The notes below the pieces were generated by a model. That model was not told the DNA's origin. It saw only the letters and a list, made by a program, of their open reading frames with translations, and did no database searches. Below are positions 29,925 to 42,740 of a stretch of DNA of 64,000 bases, piece by piece; the first letter of the stretch is position 1, and the number at the start of each line of letters is the position of its first letter. The DNA is from Cryptomeria japonica. Lineage: Eukaryota > Streptophyta > Pinopsida > Cupressales > Cupressaceae. A program made the translations under genes and the position numbers. The DNA lies in contig NC_081407.1 of assembly GCF_030272615.1 (NCBI RefSeq), positions 265,125,074 to 265,189,073 of the forward strand. Reading direction: 5' to 3'.

Positions 29925-30415
29925 TTCAGTTTTTGGTGGTTTTGGGAGCCATTGTAAAACCCAATTCGAAGGTTAGGGGCCTTTCAAAACCCTCTTGTTT
30001 ATCTTTGGCTGGATGCTGACAGTTTTGAAGGGCCCAACTTAGCTAGTGTTCGTTTTTGGTTAAGGGCCAAGGCTAGCCTTTTGCTGCCTGTTTTTTCTGA
30101 ATATGGGTAGGGGATTCCGGAAAATCCCTGATGTTTGGATGTGGGAGTCTATCGACTTCATCTATTGTTCTAAGCTGTGAGACCAACAGGTTTGGTGCTG
30201 GCTTTTGTCTGGTTTTGGTTGTGTTGGCTTTTGGTTGGTTCTAACTAGTTTTGCTGTTTTAGTCTGCTGATTTTATTTGCCTATCTTTTTGGCAGAAGTT
30301 TCTTTGTAGGTTCCAAATCTTGGCAAATTCTGGGGGGTTTCGGGTCCCTTTAAAAACCTGGTGTACGGGGTTTCTGGTCCCCTCAAAACCTGTTTTCCCT
30401 TAATAAAAAACAACA
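29925..30415 (+). mobile_element. LINE 3'-end fragment (5' truncated)
   Basis: GT-rich text with recurring TTTGGTT, then GGGTTTCGGGTCCC, GGGGTTTCTGGTCCCC and TCAAAACCTGTTTTCCC, ending in TTAATAAAAAACAAC. This resembles the 3' untranslated ends of plant L1-type LINEs. No ORF2 remains and no target duplication was found. Confidence 0.42.
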
Positions 30416-30419
30416 TGAA

Positions 30420-32878
30420 ATATTTAAAAGACATTTTTATTTATCGATTGAAATGCCTATATTATGTAGTTTTACTGAATGAAATTGAAACGTAGAAATA
30501 TTGAAAAACTGAGTGCAACGAAAATGGTTTTAATCGAATGGTTTCAGCGATTTTCCTTTTACTCCCACACATCGCATGATATTGTCCTTCGTCACGCACT
30601 ATTTTTATTGATTTTTGCAAGTGCTTCTGTGTTTTTTTTGTGCTTTGTAGGTATCTCTTAGCGTTGAAAATTGTTGACCAATAAATCGTGGTTTTTTTGG
30701 GGTAAAAATTGGCTACCTGGCCGATTCACGATTAATCGCGTACAATCACGATTTTTTGCAGATGTTTGCTTCTTTGATATATAGTATTATAAATAATAAT
30801 AAAATTTTTATTAAAAATTAATTTAAGTAATATCAATAATTTATTTAAATAAATGTTTATTATTAATAGAATATGACATAATATACATATTTCCTAATTT
30901 TTAATGTATCATATATTTGTAAACCTTATGTAAATATAATATTAATAAATTGTAATATCATAAAATAATATTTAAATTATTAAAAAAATTACTTTAGTAA
31001 TATTAATAATTAATTTAAATAAATCTTTATAATTAATAATAAATTTTCTTAACAAAAAAATATTTTAATTTTCTCGCATTGTCTATATATACATTTCAAA
31101 AGATTGATAAATTAAAATATATTGTTAATATGATCATAAAAATAAAATATATTTATGTTAAAAGAACCATTTTAGAATCCTCCTCAAATTTTTATTTCCC
31201 GTGAATATGTTTTTCACAGAAATCTTGACCACAAACATTCACTCTTCGCATCTTATTCGTGTTTGTATTTCTACCTCTCCAACTAGGGTTATAAAAAAAA
31301 ATCAGAGATTTTGAAAATTTTAAACACGACTTGAGAATTTCGTTAGGGCATGCAATTATTTGGATTAGTTCCTCTCGGGTTTACATGGATTCTTCAAGGT
31401 GAACACACAATGTGTCATATGCACCACCACCAAATTTTTAATGAACAACCTCAAATTCGAGTTAGATTTTAGGGTTTTGTGTTTTTTGCAATTTTTAACC
31501 AATTTTTTTGCGACGGTTTAAACACAATAAATTGTTGACTCAGAAAAATGCAATTTTGTCAAAAAATGGGGGAAAAATTTGGCTTCTTGGGTGATTCCCG
31601 ATTAATCATGAGTGGTTGCGATTTTATCCAGATTTTTGCTTCTTTGCTTGTGAACCTATTTGGGAATGTCTCTTCAAAGTCAGAGTTTGGAACAGATTTA
31701 GGTTTAACTGTAAACTCGAACCTAGGAAAGGTTTTAGGAATGGTTGCAAATTTAGAGTTTGGAGAACTTTTGGGATTAATCCTCAAACCAATCCCAAGTC
31801 TGAGTTTTGGAGGTGATAATGTCTTTTCCAAGAGAAGCTTGGAGCTGGGAAAGCTTTTGAGAACTTTGGGGTTATAAAGAATTCCAGGATAATTCCAAAA
31901 ACTTATCCTATAGCTGAGTTTGCCCCTTTGTTCTTGCGTTGTCTCTTTCTGACATTCTTGACTCTGAGTTTGGTTATGTTTCTGCATTGCTTCTTGGTTC
32001 CAAGGCTCCCTCCTTGAGCCAAATCTGGCTGCACCTTTAACTTCCATGCGCTTTCACTGCTAAGTCTTTCCCCAAGTCAACTTTGGGCTTGAGTTATCAC
32101 CCTCTTCCTTCTTTGCATGCTTTGTATAATATTTTCTGATTTGATTTGAATCAGCCTAGTTCCATTTGGCCAAATTTCTTCTAATCTTGCTATGTTCTCT
32201 TTGCTCAAAGTCCCTTCCCTTTGCTTGCTGCTTAATCATTCAACAATCTTTATTCGTTTCCATTTCTAAATTTTCTTTGAGTTTGGTCTTAGTGTAACTT
32301 GGAGTTGGGAAGGCATTAGGAAATTCGGCCTAAAACCTGGAGTTAGGAAACATTTTGGGAATTCGGTCTGAAACCTGGAATTTCGAAACATTTATAGATT
32401 TTCCCAAACATGGACCTTTAAATGATTTTTGTATTTTCCAAAAGTCTTCCCATTGCTGAGTTTGGGATTTGTCTTAGTTTTTGCATGCTTATGGTGAAAC
32501 TTGGCTTTGGGAACATGATTGGGAATTCCTAAAAGGCTTCCTAACACCAAGTTTTCTATTGTACCAGCTCTTATGCATGATGTAATTTGGGGTTTGGAAG
32601 AGTCTTAGGATGGAATCCAGAAACCTATCCTATAGCCAAGTTTGCTATTATTCTTTGGGAACTTTGATCAAATTTATGCAATATGGACACTCCTAAACAC
32701 TTCAAGCCTCCGATGCTCCTTATCAAATTCATGATTGTATGATGCACTTTGATCTAACCTCTCTCTCATTCTAGCAATCCTTACAGGACAGAGTTGTTAC
32801 AAAAGACCAGCAAAGTGGGCAAAGCAAAGGGGGTCCCTGTCGGAGATGGGACATGTGTGTGCAACACAACAGGAGTGA
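30420..32878. other. AT-rich, repeat-derived DNA without genes
   Basis: Bases 30780-31140 are very AT-rich. Two related stretches, near 30690-30770 and 31560-31650, share GATTCxCGATTAATCxxG and CAGATxTTTGCTTCTTTG. Bases 31650-32480 carry GGAA-type quasi-repeats. An open frame on each strand at 31548-32047 is a by-product. On the minus strand TGTAACAACTCTGTCC at 32801 looks like an LTR start, not confirmed. Confidence 0.45.
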
Positions 32879-34934
32879 GCTCAGTCCTACTAAATCTGAA
32901 GAGCTTCTACCAAAAGATACTCAGAAACTTGCTGTCCCTATTGCTCACAATGCTCTTGGGCAGCCCGTGCAGTCTAAAGATCTCCCTGAAGAACAAATCA
33001 GCTACTTGAGCAACTGTATATGTCGCTGAAATGGCAAAAAAGTGAGCAAATTTGGTCAATTTGTCAATCACCACACAAATACTTTACTCTGTACCTTAGA
33101 CAGCCCTGTAATAAAATCCATAGAGATACAATCACATTTCTGATTAGGAATGGACAATGGCTGAAGTAGACCAGCTGGATGTGTATGCTCATTCTTATTT
33201 TTCTAGCAAATTGAGCACTCTTTAACATACTTAAAGACTTCATTCTTAAGTCCTTTCCAAGTGAACCTCCTACGAATCTGCTTGTAAGTCTTAAAGAAAC
33301 TTGGGTGATCAGCCATGGGTGTATCATGAAAAGTCCTCAAAATCCTCATCTTAAACTGCGACGAAGGCACTAGATAAATTCTGTCTTTATACATGATCAA
33401 CTCATTAACCATTGTATACCTGTTATCATGACTTGTGGCCCCTATAATCCCCACTTCCCATGAATCTTTGGCATATTCTGCTTCAAATAATTCTCTCCAA
33501 TCAGCAGAAATCTCCACTAGAGAACATATATGAGGCCTCTTAGAAAGTGCATCGACAACTACATTCTTCTTCCTCATTCTTCTTCCTCATTCTTCTTCCC
33601 CATTCTTCTTCCCCTTGACATATATAATGTCAAAACCATATGCTTGCAATCTACTAACTCACTTTTGGTGCCTATCATTGAGGTCCTTCAAGTTCATGAA
33701 GTATTTAATGCTGTTATGATTTGTTTTGATGTAAATTTGCCCCCAACCAAGTATGGTCTGAATTTGGCCAATGCATGCATGATGGCCGACATCTCCCTAT
33801 CATAAACTGGTTAACTCCTCTCCACACCTCTTAACTTCCTACCCTCAAAAGTGATGGGATGCTTACCGTACATGAACTTTGCTCCTATCCCCTTTCCTAA
33901 AGCATCACGCTTCAACTCAAAAGGTTTGGAGAAGTCTGGTATAGCTAACACAGGTAATGTAGACATCACCCATTTGAAGTGCTCAAAGCACTTATGTGTT
34001 GAATCAAACTATACAAATGCTTCCTTCTTGATCAAGTTTGTAAGTGGTGCAGCTGCTTGTGAAAAAACATTAACAAACCTCCTATAGAATCCGCAAAGGC
34101 CAAAAAGCTTAAGCTATGTGAGATTGGTCGAAGTAGGCCATTCTACAATAGCCTTAATCTTCATTGGATCTACGCTCACACCTTCAACACTAATGATGTG
34201 ACCAAGATAGAGAAGTTCTAGAATCTTGAAGTCACATTTTGATTCCTGAGCATAAAGAGAGACTCTAAAATGCCCAGTACCTCCTCAAGGTGTTGCATAT
34301 GCTCCTTCCAAGTCCTACTGAAACTCAAGATGACATCAAAGAATATCAAAACAAATTTCCTCAACTACTTCCTGAACACCTAATTCATGCACCTCTAGAA
34401 AGTGGCTAGAGCATTCGTCAATCCAAAAGGCATCACCAGAAACCCAAAATGGCACCTGAAAGTAGTCTTCTCAATATCCTCTTGCCTCATCTAAATGGTG
34501 GTACCCTGACCTCAAATCTATCTTAGAGAAATATCAAGCCCCATGCAACTCATTTATCAGCTCATCGATCCTGGGAATTGGGTAGTTGTTTTTGATTGTC
34601 TTCTTTTTCAAGGCCTTGTAATCAATACACATTCGCATAGTGCCATCTTTTTCTTTATCAATACAATTGCTGATGCGAATGGACTTTTGCTGGGTCTAAT
34701 GTGCCCCATCTCCAATAATTCCTTAATTGCATTCTTTATCTCATCCTTATGCTTCTTAGGATGTCTGTATGGTGTAATGATTACTAGTTTAGCACCTCCG
34801 TCTAGCTCTATGACGTGCTCTATACCCCTCTCAGGTGGAAATTCATGAGGTATGCTCCCGAAAACCTTGCTAAGCTTAGATAGCAGCTCCTAGATGTCCG
34901 GATGGTAATTGGTCTTATGTTGATTTGTAGGCAC
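32879..34934 (-). pseudogene. Ty3/gypsy RT, RNase H and integrase N-terminal half, heavily decayed
   Basis: The minus strand encodes RT pieces ([64 protein letters not shown]), RNase H pieces, then NVVVDALSKRP, the integrase H2C2 finger (HDTPMADH...CSIC at about 33320-33203) and core text [26 protein letters not shown] and DSKFLSIFW, ending at ELTP (32878). Many stops and shifts break RT; the YVDD box is not readable. A four-fold 14-bp ATTCTTCTTCCTC-like repeat at about 33567-33612 has expanded a GKKN-coding stretch. The coding sequence stops abruptly and continues, in content, at 1131-336. Confidence 0.82.
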
Positions 34935-35546
34935 TTAAGTCATAACAAGACACTTTGCTGCCCACTCCACTTGATCATGCCTAATCAATCTTTCCATTCT
35001 CATGAGTGATACCACGTTGAGTCCTCCATCTGAAATTCCCTTGATCACTATCTTCTTCCCTTGATGTTCAAACCTCATCTCCAATTTTTGCAAATTGAAG
35101 GAGAATTCTACAAGTGACAACATCCAAGTCATACCTAAGATGACATCATTATCTCTCATATCTACTACAAAGAATTCATCCCTCAATTCATAGTCATTGA
35201 GTTGCATGCTTAGATTCGTCATCTTGAATGTACAAGGAAGCATCTGACCACTAGCCACCATCACCCTGAACCCCTTATGCTCCTCAGTCTGCAATCCCCT
35301 CTTGGCTACAAATCTCTCATCATTGAAGTTATGTGTAGCCCCTGTGTCAATCAATGCTATCTCCTGTTGGCCCTTTATCACCCCTCTCACCTTGAATGTA
35401 TTGGCTTTTTGGGCACTTGTTAGCTGGACAATGGTCCCCTCATCCTTGGTTTCCTCTTCCACAATATTTTCTTCATCCCCACAATCTGAATCCAACTGCT
35501 GATCTGAAATTTCTGATGCAGATTCCTCAGCAGAAAAATACTCCAA
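34935..35546 (-). pseudogene. Ty3/gypsy protease region
   Basis: An open minus-strand frame of about 200 residues. An acidic start (SDCGDEENIVEEETKDE) is followed by the retroviral-type aspartic protease motif ALIDTGATHNF near residue 66 and the second conserved segment NDVILGMTWM near residue 136. Upstream in the element, at about 35630-35560, a zinc knuckle CFHCREPWDPSHKC ends gag. Motifs intact; RT in the same polyprotein is broken. Confidence 0.82.
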
Positions 35547-36610
35547 TTACTTCACCTTAGCTTTAATATTGCACTTATGGGAAGGGTCCCAAGGCTCCCT
35601 GCAATGGAAACACAACTTCCTCCTCTTGAGGTCATTTAACTACTCTCTACCCAACCTTTTTGAATCACTCCATGGCTGGTATGATTCCTTATGGGATGGT
35701 CTCTTATCCTTATCTTTCTTGGAGGGAAAGTTTATAGGCTGAAATTTGTTCCTTGATGTAGAAGCCTCCATATTCCTTGCTTTCTTGATAGCCTCTTGCA
35801 AGGTAGGTGGGTTGAATGCCTTAATCCATCCCCTTAATGGTTCAAAATTCAAATAGCCCATCAATAAAGAGTACAATGAGCCTCCTCTCAGAAATATCTG
35901 TCACCAAGATTGACAACCATTGAAAATCAGCAACATAAGCATCCACTGTTCCCCATTGTTTTAATTGTGCTAACTCCTTGAAATGTAGCTTTGGATCCTT
36001 CTTGTCGAACCTCAAAATTAATCTCTTAGTAAATTTTGCATGTGTGATGTGTGTATGTCCCATGGTGAGCATACCATGATGCCACCACTCATGAGCAACC
36101 TCATCTAAATGTATAGCAACATATTTAATAGACTTTTCTTCAGGCATAGTGTTGAGGTTGAAGTAGGTATCTAACTTTTGAAGCCATGCTCTAGCTAAAG
36201 TTTTATCGGATCCATCAAAATAAGGGAGAGTAAGTTTCCCAACCTTCCTGCACAAGTCATAACGTCGTTCTCTATTTCCTGTCAGGCATATGTCTCATCC
36301 TAAGATCAATATAATCTCATAGGGATAAATCACGCTAAAAATCTGGTCCTGCATCATGCCAATCCCATCTAAGCTCCTCTTGGATACCAATCAAAGTAAC
36401 ATCATTCCCTTCTGGTAATTGTATTCTTGGTGGAAAAAATGAAATAAGTGGTCTAGCTATTGCTGCCCTATAGTGACGATTTGCTGCTCTATGATGATCC
36501 ACTCCATCTCTCTGCTCATTATTTCCCCTATTGTTGACCCCTATCTGGGCTATTGCATCAACTAACTGTGCAATACATTGATTGGTTTGCTCAACTTCTA
36601 AGCAAAGCAT
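35547..36610 (-). pseudogene. Ty3/gypsy gag, broken
   Basis: The minus strand carries a retrotrans_gag domain: LPYFDGSDKTLARAWLQKLD, HLDEVAHEWWHHGM, FTKRLILRFDKKDPKLHF and LAQLKQWGTVDAYVADFQ (36255-35842). The C-terminus includes FNPPTLQEAIKKARNMEA and a knuckle near 35600. The N-terminal piece at 36610-36335 is in another frame. At least two frameshifts are needed to read it through. Confidence 0.8.
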
Positions 36611-36845
36611 CCAAAAGGAGTGCTATATGATACAGTTCTTGGTCCCTATTACCTCTTTCATCTCTTTCACCCATGTTCTCTGAATTTGCTGATTGTTCAG
36701 AATGGCTCCCTAAGTGTTGTTCTGCTGTATTGAAGGCCAACATTCCCAAAAATCCTCTTCCTTTTTCCTTTGTCTTTCCTGATATCTTCTCTCTCTGTCA
36801 CTGATGCTCATGGATACACATTAACCCACTGGATGGCAGGACAAG

Positions 36846-36862
36846 CTGTGCTCTTGTATCAC
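36846..36862 (-). promoter_or_regulatory. Primer binding site of the outer Ty3/gypsy element
   Basis: The minus strand reads GTGATACAAGAGCACAG directly after the LTR end ...TTACTACA. It is a mutated form of the tRNA-Met site TGGTATCAGAGC. Confidence 0.7.
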
Positions 36863-38303
36863 TGTAGTAAGCTGCCCTGTTGTCTTTTTTTGTTTTAATT
36901 AAAATATTATGTTATTATCTATTTTTTTGTGTGATCTTTCAGGCTAGACAGAAGATGCAGAAGAGGTTTTGTGTTTTTGATTGCAATATTTTGATGTTAA
37001 TATCATATAAACATAAAATATAGCAGCAAAAATAAATTTTAAAAATAATGAAACAACATGAAATACCAGAACTGAAATTTCTAGATTTTAATGCTGATCA
37101 GAATATGAGTTTTTTCTCCAAATTAACAGCAATCCAGTTCATAAAAAAGCATAACATATCTCGATTAGACACACCTAGAAAAAGTTGATAACTTAGACCA
37201 ACTGTTGTCATGAAAGTCCGATCTGAAAACCATCCAAAACAAGTCACCACACCACAAACTCCAAAATGCCAAGAAATAGATGAGTAATGTTTGCATGCCC
37301 TGGATGCCTCAAAGAGACCTGAAATATCAACCCAAAACCCAATGCTCAGCCCAAGATAGCTGGTATGGCCAGCCTAGGAGGTGCGACCAGCATGAAGGAC
37401 AAGTATGACTAGCCTAGGAGGTATGGCCAGCATGAAGGACAAGTACGGCCAGCAAAGGGATGCCAAAGAATCTCTTTTTAGTCACCCAAACTTCCTTAAT
37501 TTGCTCAACAGTCCAGAAGATCAGCAATCAACTTTATGAACTGATCACTCAATTTCAACTATAAGCCTAGCTGTGTTTCCTTACTGAAAACACCTCCAAA
37601 TCTCCTAGATTGTATCTTTCAACAGCGTAGAAGATGTTGTCTGCAAGGGGTTTCGTCCTCACAAACCAAGAAGAAGCTATCTCCAGTGAAGCTACAACAA
37701 AATATTCAAATTCTCCTAATGAAAAAGGCTCCAAAAAGAGCTTATAACATCGCCAAAAGAAGTGGCCATCTCCAAAACCCTAAACCCCAGGCCTTGGGAG
37801 AAAGAACAATATTTTATTTTAATTTATTTTATCTCCTTATGTCTCCCCTAGCTTGGGCACCAACTACTGGGAGTCCCCTTTTTAAAACAACTTATGTTCA
37901 TTGATGATCTTTTTTATAATTTAACTTTATAAAATTTAAATGACATAAGTTATATTTAACTTTAATACATTATGTTATTTAAAATAAAGCACTGGATCAT
38001 ATAAAATATCGATTTCAAATGCACCCATTTACACTTCTAAAAATAGCTAAATTGATCACAGGCACTGTCGGTGATCCATCCTGATATACTAAAAATAGTA
38101 AGTACTAGAAACTTGCCCAAAAACTCTTCTAAAGTCATTATGCTCAAGAGAGCAATCAGAACTCATTTGAATAAGTAGATACTGCCAACACAGCTGGATA
38201 AATTGCTTCTATAGTTCCCTATTCTCCAATCATTAGCCTACAGGAACTCAATTGAATAGGCTAATGGTCCACCCTGTCAATTGGTTAGGAAGGGGACATT
38301 ACA
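36863..38303 (-). repeat. 5' LTR of the outer Ty3/gypsy element
   Basis: 1441 bp. On the minus strand it begins TGTAATGTCCCC (38303) and ends CTTACTACA (36863). Its first 330 bp match 1-335. A 40-bp unit with GGCCAGC(CTAGGAGGT)..CATGAAGGACAAG is repeated about 2.3 times at 37363-37455. The right flank is TACCA; the matching left target duplication lies outside the window. Confidence 0.82.
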
Positions 38304-41300
38304 TACCAGCACATGGAGATGTGCTGTTACAGACCCTTCTTACACTTCACTAGATACAATCTTTCATTTGCAGCTCAAATATGCAGCATTTGATGCCTTA
38401 AAATCAGCTTGAGGTATTTGGCTTAGCAACCAAAGATTTGAATATAGAACAAATCTGTATTTATATATCTCATGTAGGTGAAATCCGTGACCAATGACAA
38501 AGGGTGTGCAAATTTCCATTAAGATCGAAAATCCTTGAAGTGGTATGTTGCAGAGGACGCCTATACCTCATGGGCATTGCTTATTCTTGAACTACACCTA
38601 TAATTGTGGCCACTTTCTATGACCACATTTACAAAGCTTATGAGTAGAATTCAATGAAGGAGAATTTACATCCAAACTCGCTTGAAGATGTTCAAAAGGT
38701 TATAAGTTTTCTCACAGTTTATGAAAGCATGAATTTTGAATTATCCAATCTTGTAGCTGAAAATGATTAAATAAAAGTGATTTACGCTTATATCTGAAAG
38801 GTTGGATAGTCATAAATTAAATATTACTTTTTTCTTGATCTTAAATGAAATGAGTATGCTATATAATTAATAGAGAATCAAAATCTAGAGGTAACTAATA
38901 TCTAGCATGGTGCTTAAGAACTTGAAAAGCTAGGATTATGAGAAATTCATGAAGCAAGAATTTACTGTAATCAAGGGTTAAATTATTTGAATATCCAAGT
39001 AGTTGGAATTTTGAGCAGATATTGGGTTCATTACATCTCTATGTTGAGACTTTAAGTCAAGCATGGTGGCAAAGAAGTCTAGGTTAAATCTCTAGTAGTA
39101 AGATCAATTTTTAATATGAACCAAGAATAAATAGGTTTAATACGAGCTTTGGCTTATGGGTACTTAATAATGTAGGTGATAATGACTTCATTATCTAAAA
39201 CTATGCTGTATTCATACTTTAATGCTTCAAGTTGATACTTTTAGGTAATTACTTTGGATTTGGGGATATGTTTATATGACTACGTGATGTCTACAACCCT
39301 CTTAACTATAAGAACCCCAATATGGGAACTCTTAGATGAACTAAGGGACTTGTACTAGATTATTGCATGATTAAATAGAAGGAACCATTACTTAACTCAA
39401 CGAGGTTGTTGAGATTGAGTTAAGAGACAAACCGTATTATAGTGGGACCTCACTAGGGCTCATGTTGAGGTGTATGCGTATTTGAGCATGATAATGATAT
39501 TTCGATTACTATATAAGGATGCACACTCATTACTGATATTCTATTTTTAGATTGAGTTTGATTTGCAATGTCAACTTGTGCCTAGGTATGCTTGGAGAGA
39601 TATATACCTTGGATCACAATAATATCGATAAAACTTAACTATCTTCATTCTCTTCATACGAGAATCTTAATGTGTATAGAACCTTGGCAGGTTGGCAATT
39701 AAGACTTAATATTAGTTTGCTAAGGTTTAATAAACTTCTCTTGGGAGGAAAATTGGTTTACTCTTATTTATTAATTAGATGAGGGGTTTTCGGTGTAGTA
39801 ATTCCAAGTGTATGCTCCTTGAGAGAGACCTTGTGAGAAGAAATACATGTGACTTCGATTCTATTTGAAAGCGGGTATGTAGGCAGTCCTTGGGCGAAGG
39901 ATGCCCTTGTGACCTCAAGTTTGTAGGAGGGTTTAGGGGAATGACTTCAAGGTTGGGGTTGTTCCTAAACTTGCTCGACTTTCCCTCTTAGTAGGCTTCA
40001 ATTTGAGACTGAAATTGTTATAAGATGGTTATGAATAAAGAAACTCGATAACTTGTATTTTATACCTAATGTGCTTTTTAATAGTAAGATGAATGAAGTG
40101 AAAGGATTTGACTACGTTATAGTCGGTATTTGTTTATGTGTCCTGTTGAATAGAGGCCATCTCATGTTGGTTCAATGTGATTCGTATGTCTTTATGAAAT
40201 TCAACTCTAGACTTATAAGACTATATGTAAAGGCTCCCAAATCAATTGATTGTGGTATGCTTTTATAGGTCCACTTGGCCAGTAATGTGAACCATGTTAT
40301 GTATGACCCCCACAAGCATGAACCTCCAGGGTATTTGAGTAGTGACAGGTAGTCATTGGATTGTGCGAATGATTGATGCTTGGGCTACTACAAGGGATTA
40401 GACAGCATTCACTTGGTTCATGGAGGTGAAGGTTGCCAAGGGCTACCCTAGTTATGAAATGAGAACGATTGTGTGGGTAGTTATCCTTTCGTGCGGGTAG
40501 CGGTAACCAAAGCTAACCATTGTAAGAGGAGAGTTAGAAGGTAGTCACTTGTAGCATGAGTGTGATCAATGCCAAGCGTTATCCGAGTTGTGAAGAAGAT
40601 AGTTGACAATTTCACCAAGGTCACAAGGTGGTATATGTTAGAAGCTACTTCTTCTTGGGTTGGTAGACTTGTTGCCGGTGTCCTATAGGTGATTGAAGTT
40701 GGAATCCATCGAATTGGATAGGTTCACTACTTTCGGAAATCTCACTTGCCTTTGTGATGGAGTGTGGATCCTAAGTGTAAATGTGATACACCGAATCAAC
40801 TTCCTAATCTTCTAATGGTGTCGCAAGTAGTATGGGATGCTTGCTATCATCATGATGGGTGTAGTAGATGAGGGAAAAGGTGGGACCCACGATGTAGTGT
40901 GCAATGCATTGATATTCATTTTTCTATTTGGGATGTAGTAAAAGGGTAAGTGTTAGTCACCCATTGTGAATGTGTAGTCATACACTATGTATATGTTATT
41001 CACTCATGGTGTAAATGGCCTCTGGTTTTATGCACGTTGTTATGGATGCCCTTGCTAGTGGTGACATCAAGTAACATTGGTTGCTTGATTATTGTCACAG
41101 TTGGTAGTGGATTGGAAAAATGATGGGATGCATGGTGTAGTATGGGATGCATTGACATTCCTTTTCTAAGTGAGATCTGCTTATGAGCATATTTGTTTGT
41201 GAATCAAGTAGTGGGATGATGCATACAATAGGTTGCATCCATTTCCACTTTACCAGTTGTTCTTTATGTAAACATATGATGTATGTGTGGATTATTCACA

Positions 41301-41309
41301 CTAGATATG

Positions 41310-41532
41310 TGTGATGTATGTTTGAGTTAGTCACTATTGTACTTGTGATGTACATGAGTTAGTCACTATTGTACTTGTGATGTGCATATGAACTAGTCAA
41401 CTATTGTACTTGTGATGTGCATATGAACTAGTCAACTATTGTACTTGTGATGTGTATGAACTAGTCACTATTGTACTTGTGACATGCGTATGAGCCGGTC
41501 ATTGTTGTACTTGTTATGTATGAACTAGTCAC
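41310..41532 (+). repeat. Minisatellite, about six units
   Basis: Units of about 30-38 bp built on AGTCACTATTGTACTTGTGATG with variable TGCATATGAACT spacers. The middle units are nearly identical, the outer ones diverged. Confidence 0.85.
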
Positions 41533-42087
41533 CTTGTATATATGGGATGTATGCTCGAGATAACCACTGTGTGAACTTGGGATTATGGAATGATATGACC
41601 CTTGTGTGAATTTGTGTGGTTGTACACTAATCATTGATATTGGTTGGTATGAAACCAACACTTGATGGCAAAATGTTATCATTTTATTGTAATTGTACTA
41701 AGTTGATAGCTTACGCATAATTAATAGTCATAAGTTGAAAGCGAGATTAGAGATCTCATACAAGAGGAGAGAATGAACTCCCTCCAACAGTGGTGTTCAA
41801 ACTATGAAGCCTTTGATTTCCCAAAGGGGATATGTAGGTAGGGTCATCATGAATGCCTTGAGGTTTAGGTCTGAGTCCAGGGATGACCCTAATTGTGGGA
41901 GCTTAACACCTTTGAGTGTATTCATATAAATGGTGATATTGATTTGCTGCCTTTATGGTGAATTGAAAAGTTTTGAAATCAGCACTGTTAATTTAGATGG
42001 AAGATGCTTGGTTAGTTAAGTTGGTAGTTGTTGTGAATTGAATCGAAAAAGAAAAAATAGTAGCGACCGAGGGGCGGATTGTATAAA

Positions 42088-42740
42088 TGATTTTTAGAAA
42101 ATTTATTTAGAGGAGTCTTATTTCAAGATTTGTTGTTTTAGATGGTCTGTTTCAGACGATTTTGTATTTAAGGCTTGCTTGGATTACAAGTGGACTATTT
42201 TTAGAATAGGAACTAAAGTATGTTTATTTATCATGCAAAACTCTATAAAAAATTATGAATATGCACCTATATTTGCAGGAGATAGTAAAACTAAGCCTTT
42301 CACATAGTGGATTGAGGAATAGATGAGGGTAGTTGATCATTCTCGATAGGTAGGAGATCCTTTTGAGTGCATTTGTTTCTAGTTATTTACTTTTGTTGTG
42401 CTTTAATAATCTAATTTTTCAAATTGTTTATGCTCTTGATGTGGATCTAGCATTTTCTTCTTCTTTTGCACTTGGCAATGTAGGCACAATAGATGGGTGG
42501 AGAGATGTGATAGAGTTCACTGGGAGTAGCCAATTATCAGATTGGTTATTTTTATTTGTTTCTATTATTGGAGGATCAATATTCTAAGATGAGTTTTTAG
42601 AAGATTTATTTATAGGTGTCTTATTTCAGGATTTCTTGTTTTAGATGATCTATTTCAGGCAATTTTGTATTTAAGACTTGCTTGGGGTATATATATATTT
42701 AGCATGCAAAACTTTGTAAACATTTATAAATATGAAGATT
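42088..42740 (+). repeat. Diverged direct duplication (42088-42267 and 42591-42740)
   Basis: Both copies run TTTTTAGAA(A/G)ATTTATTTA, CTTATTTCA(A/G)GATTT, TTTTAGATG(G/A)TCT and GCATGCAAAACT-like text in the same order, about 80% identical by eye. The first copy has about 35 extra bases. The sequence between is unrelated. Confidence 0.65.

Larger units (their letters stand above)
1..38303 (-). mobile_element. Old Ty3/gypsy element, split by about 31.7 kb of nested insertions
   Basis: The left piece (1 to about 1131) holds part of the 3' LTR, a chromodomain-like tail and the integrase C-terminus. The right piece (about 32879-38303) holds the rest of integrase, RNase H, RT, protease, gag, the primer site and the 5' LTR. 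Both lie on the minus strand. The right piece stops in integrase at ELTP and the left piece resumes at SYHPQTN; in related plant elements these motifs are about two residues apart. The LTR parts 1-335 and 37976-38303 are about 85% identical by eye, so the element is old. Everything between the pieces is younger DNA. No clean target duplication is visible at the split, so two separate copies side by side remain possible. Confidence 0.72.

Noticed and set aside
32794-33009. Plus-strand open frame at the edge of the outer element
   Set aside because: Mostly opposite the minus-strand integrase coding sequence; the left part lacks motifs.
41310-41532. Repeat array as a CRISPR
   Set aside because: Unit and spacer lengths vary, spacers are repeats themselves, and the context is a eukaryotic nuclear genome.
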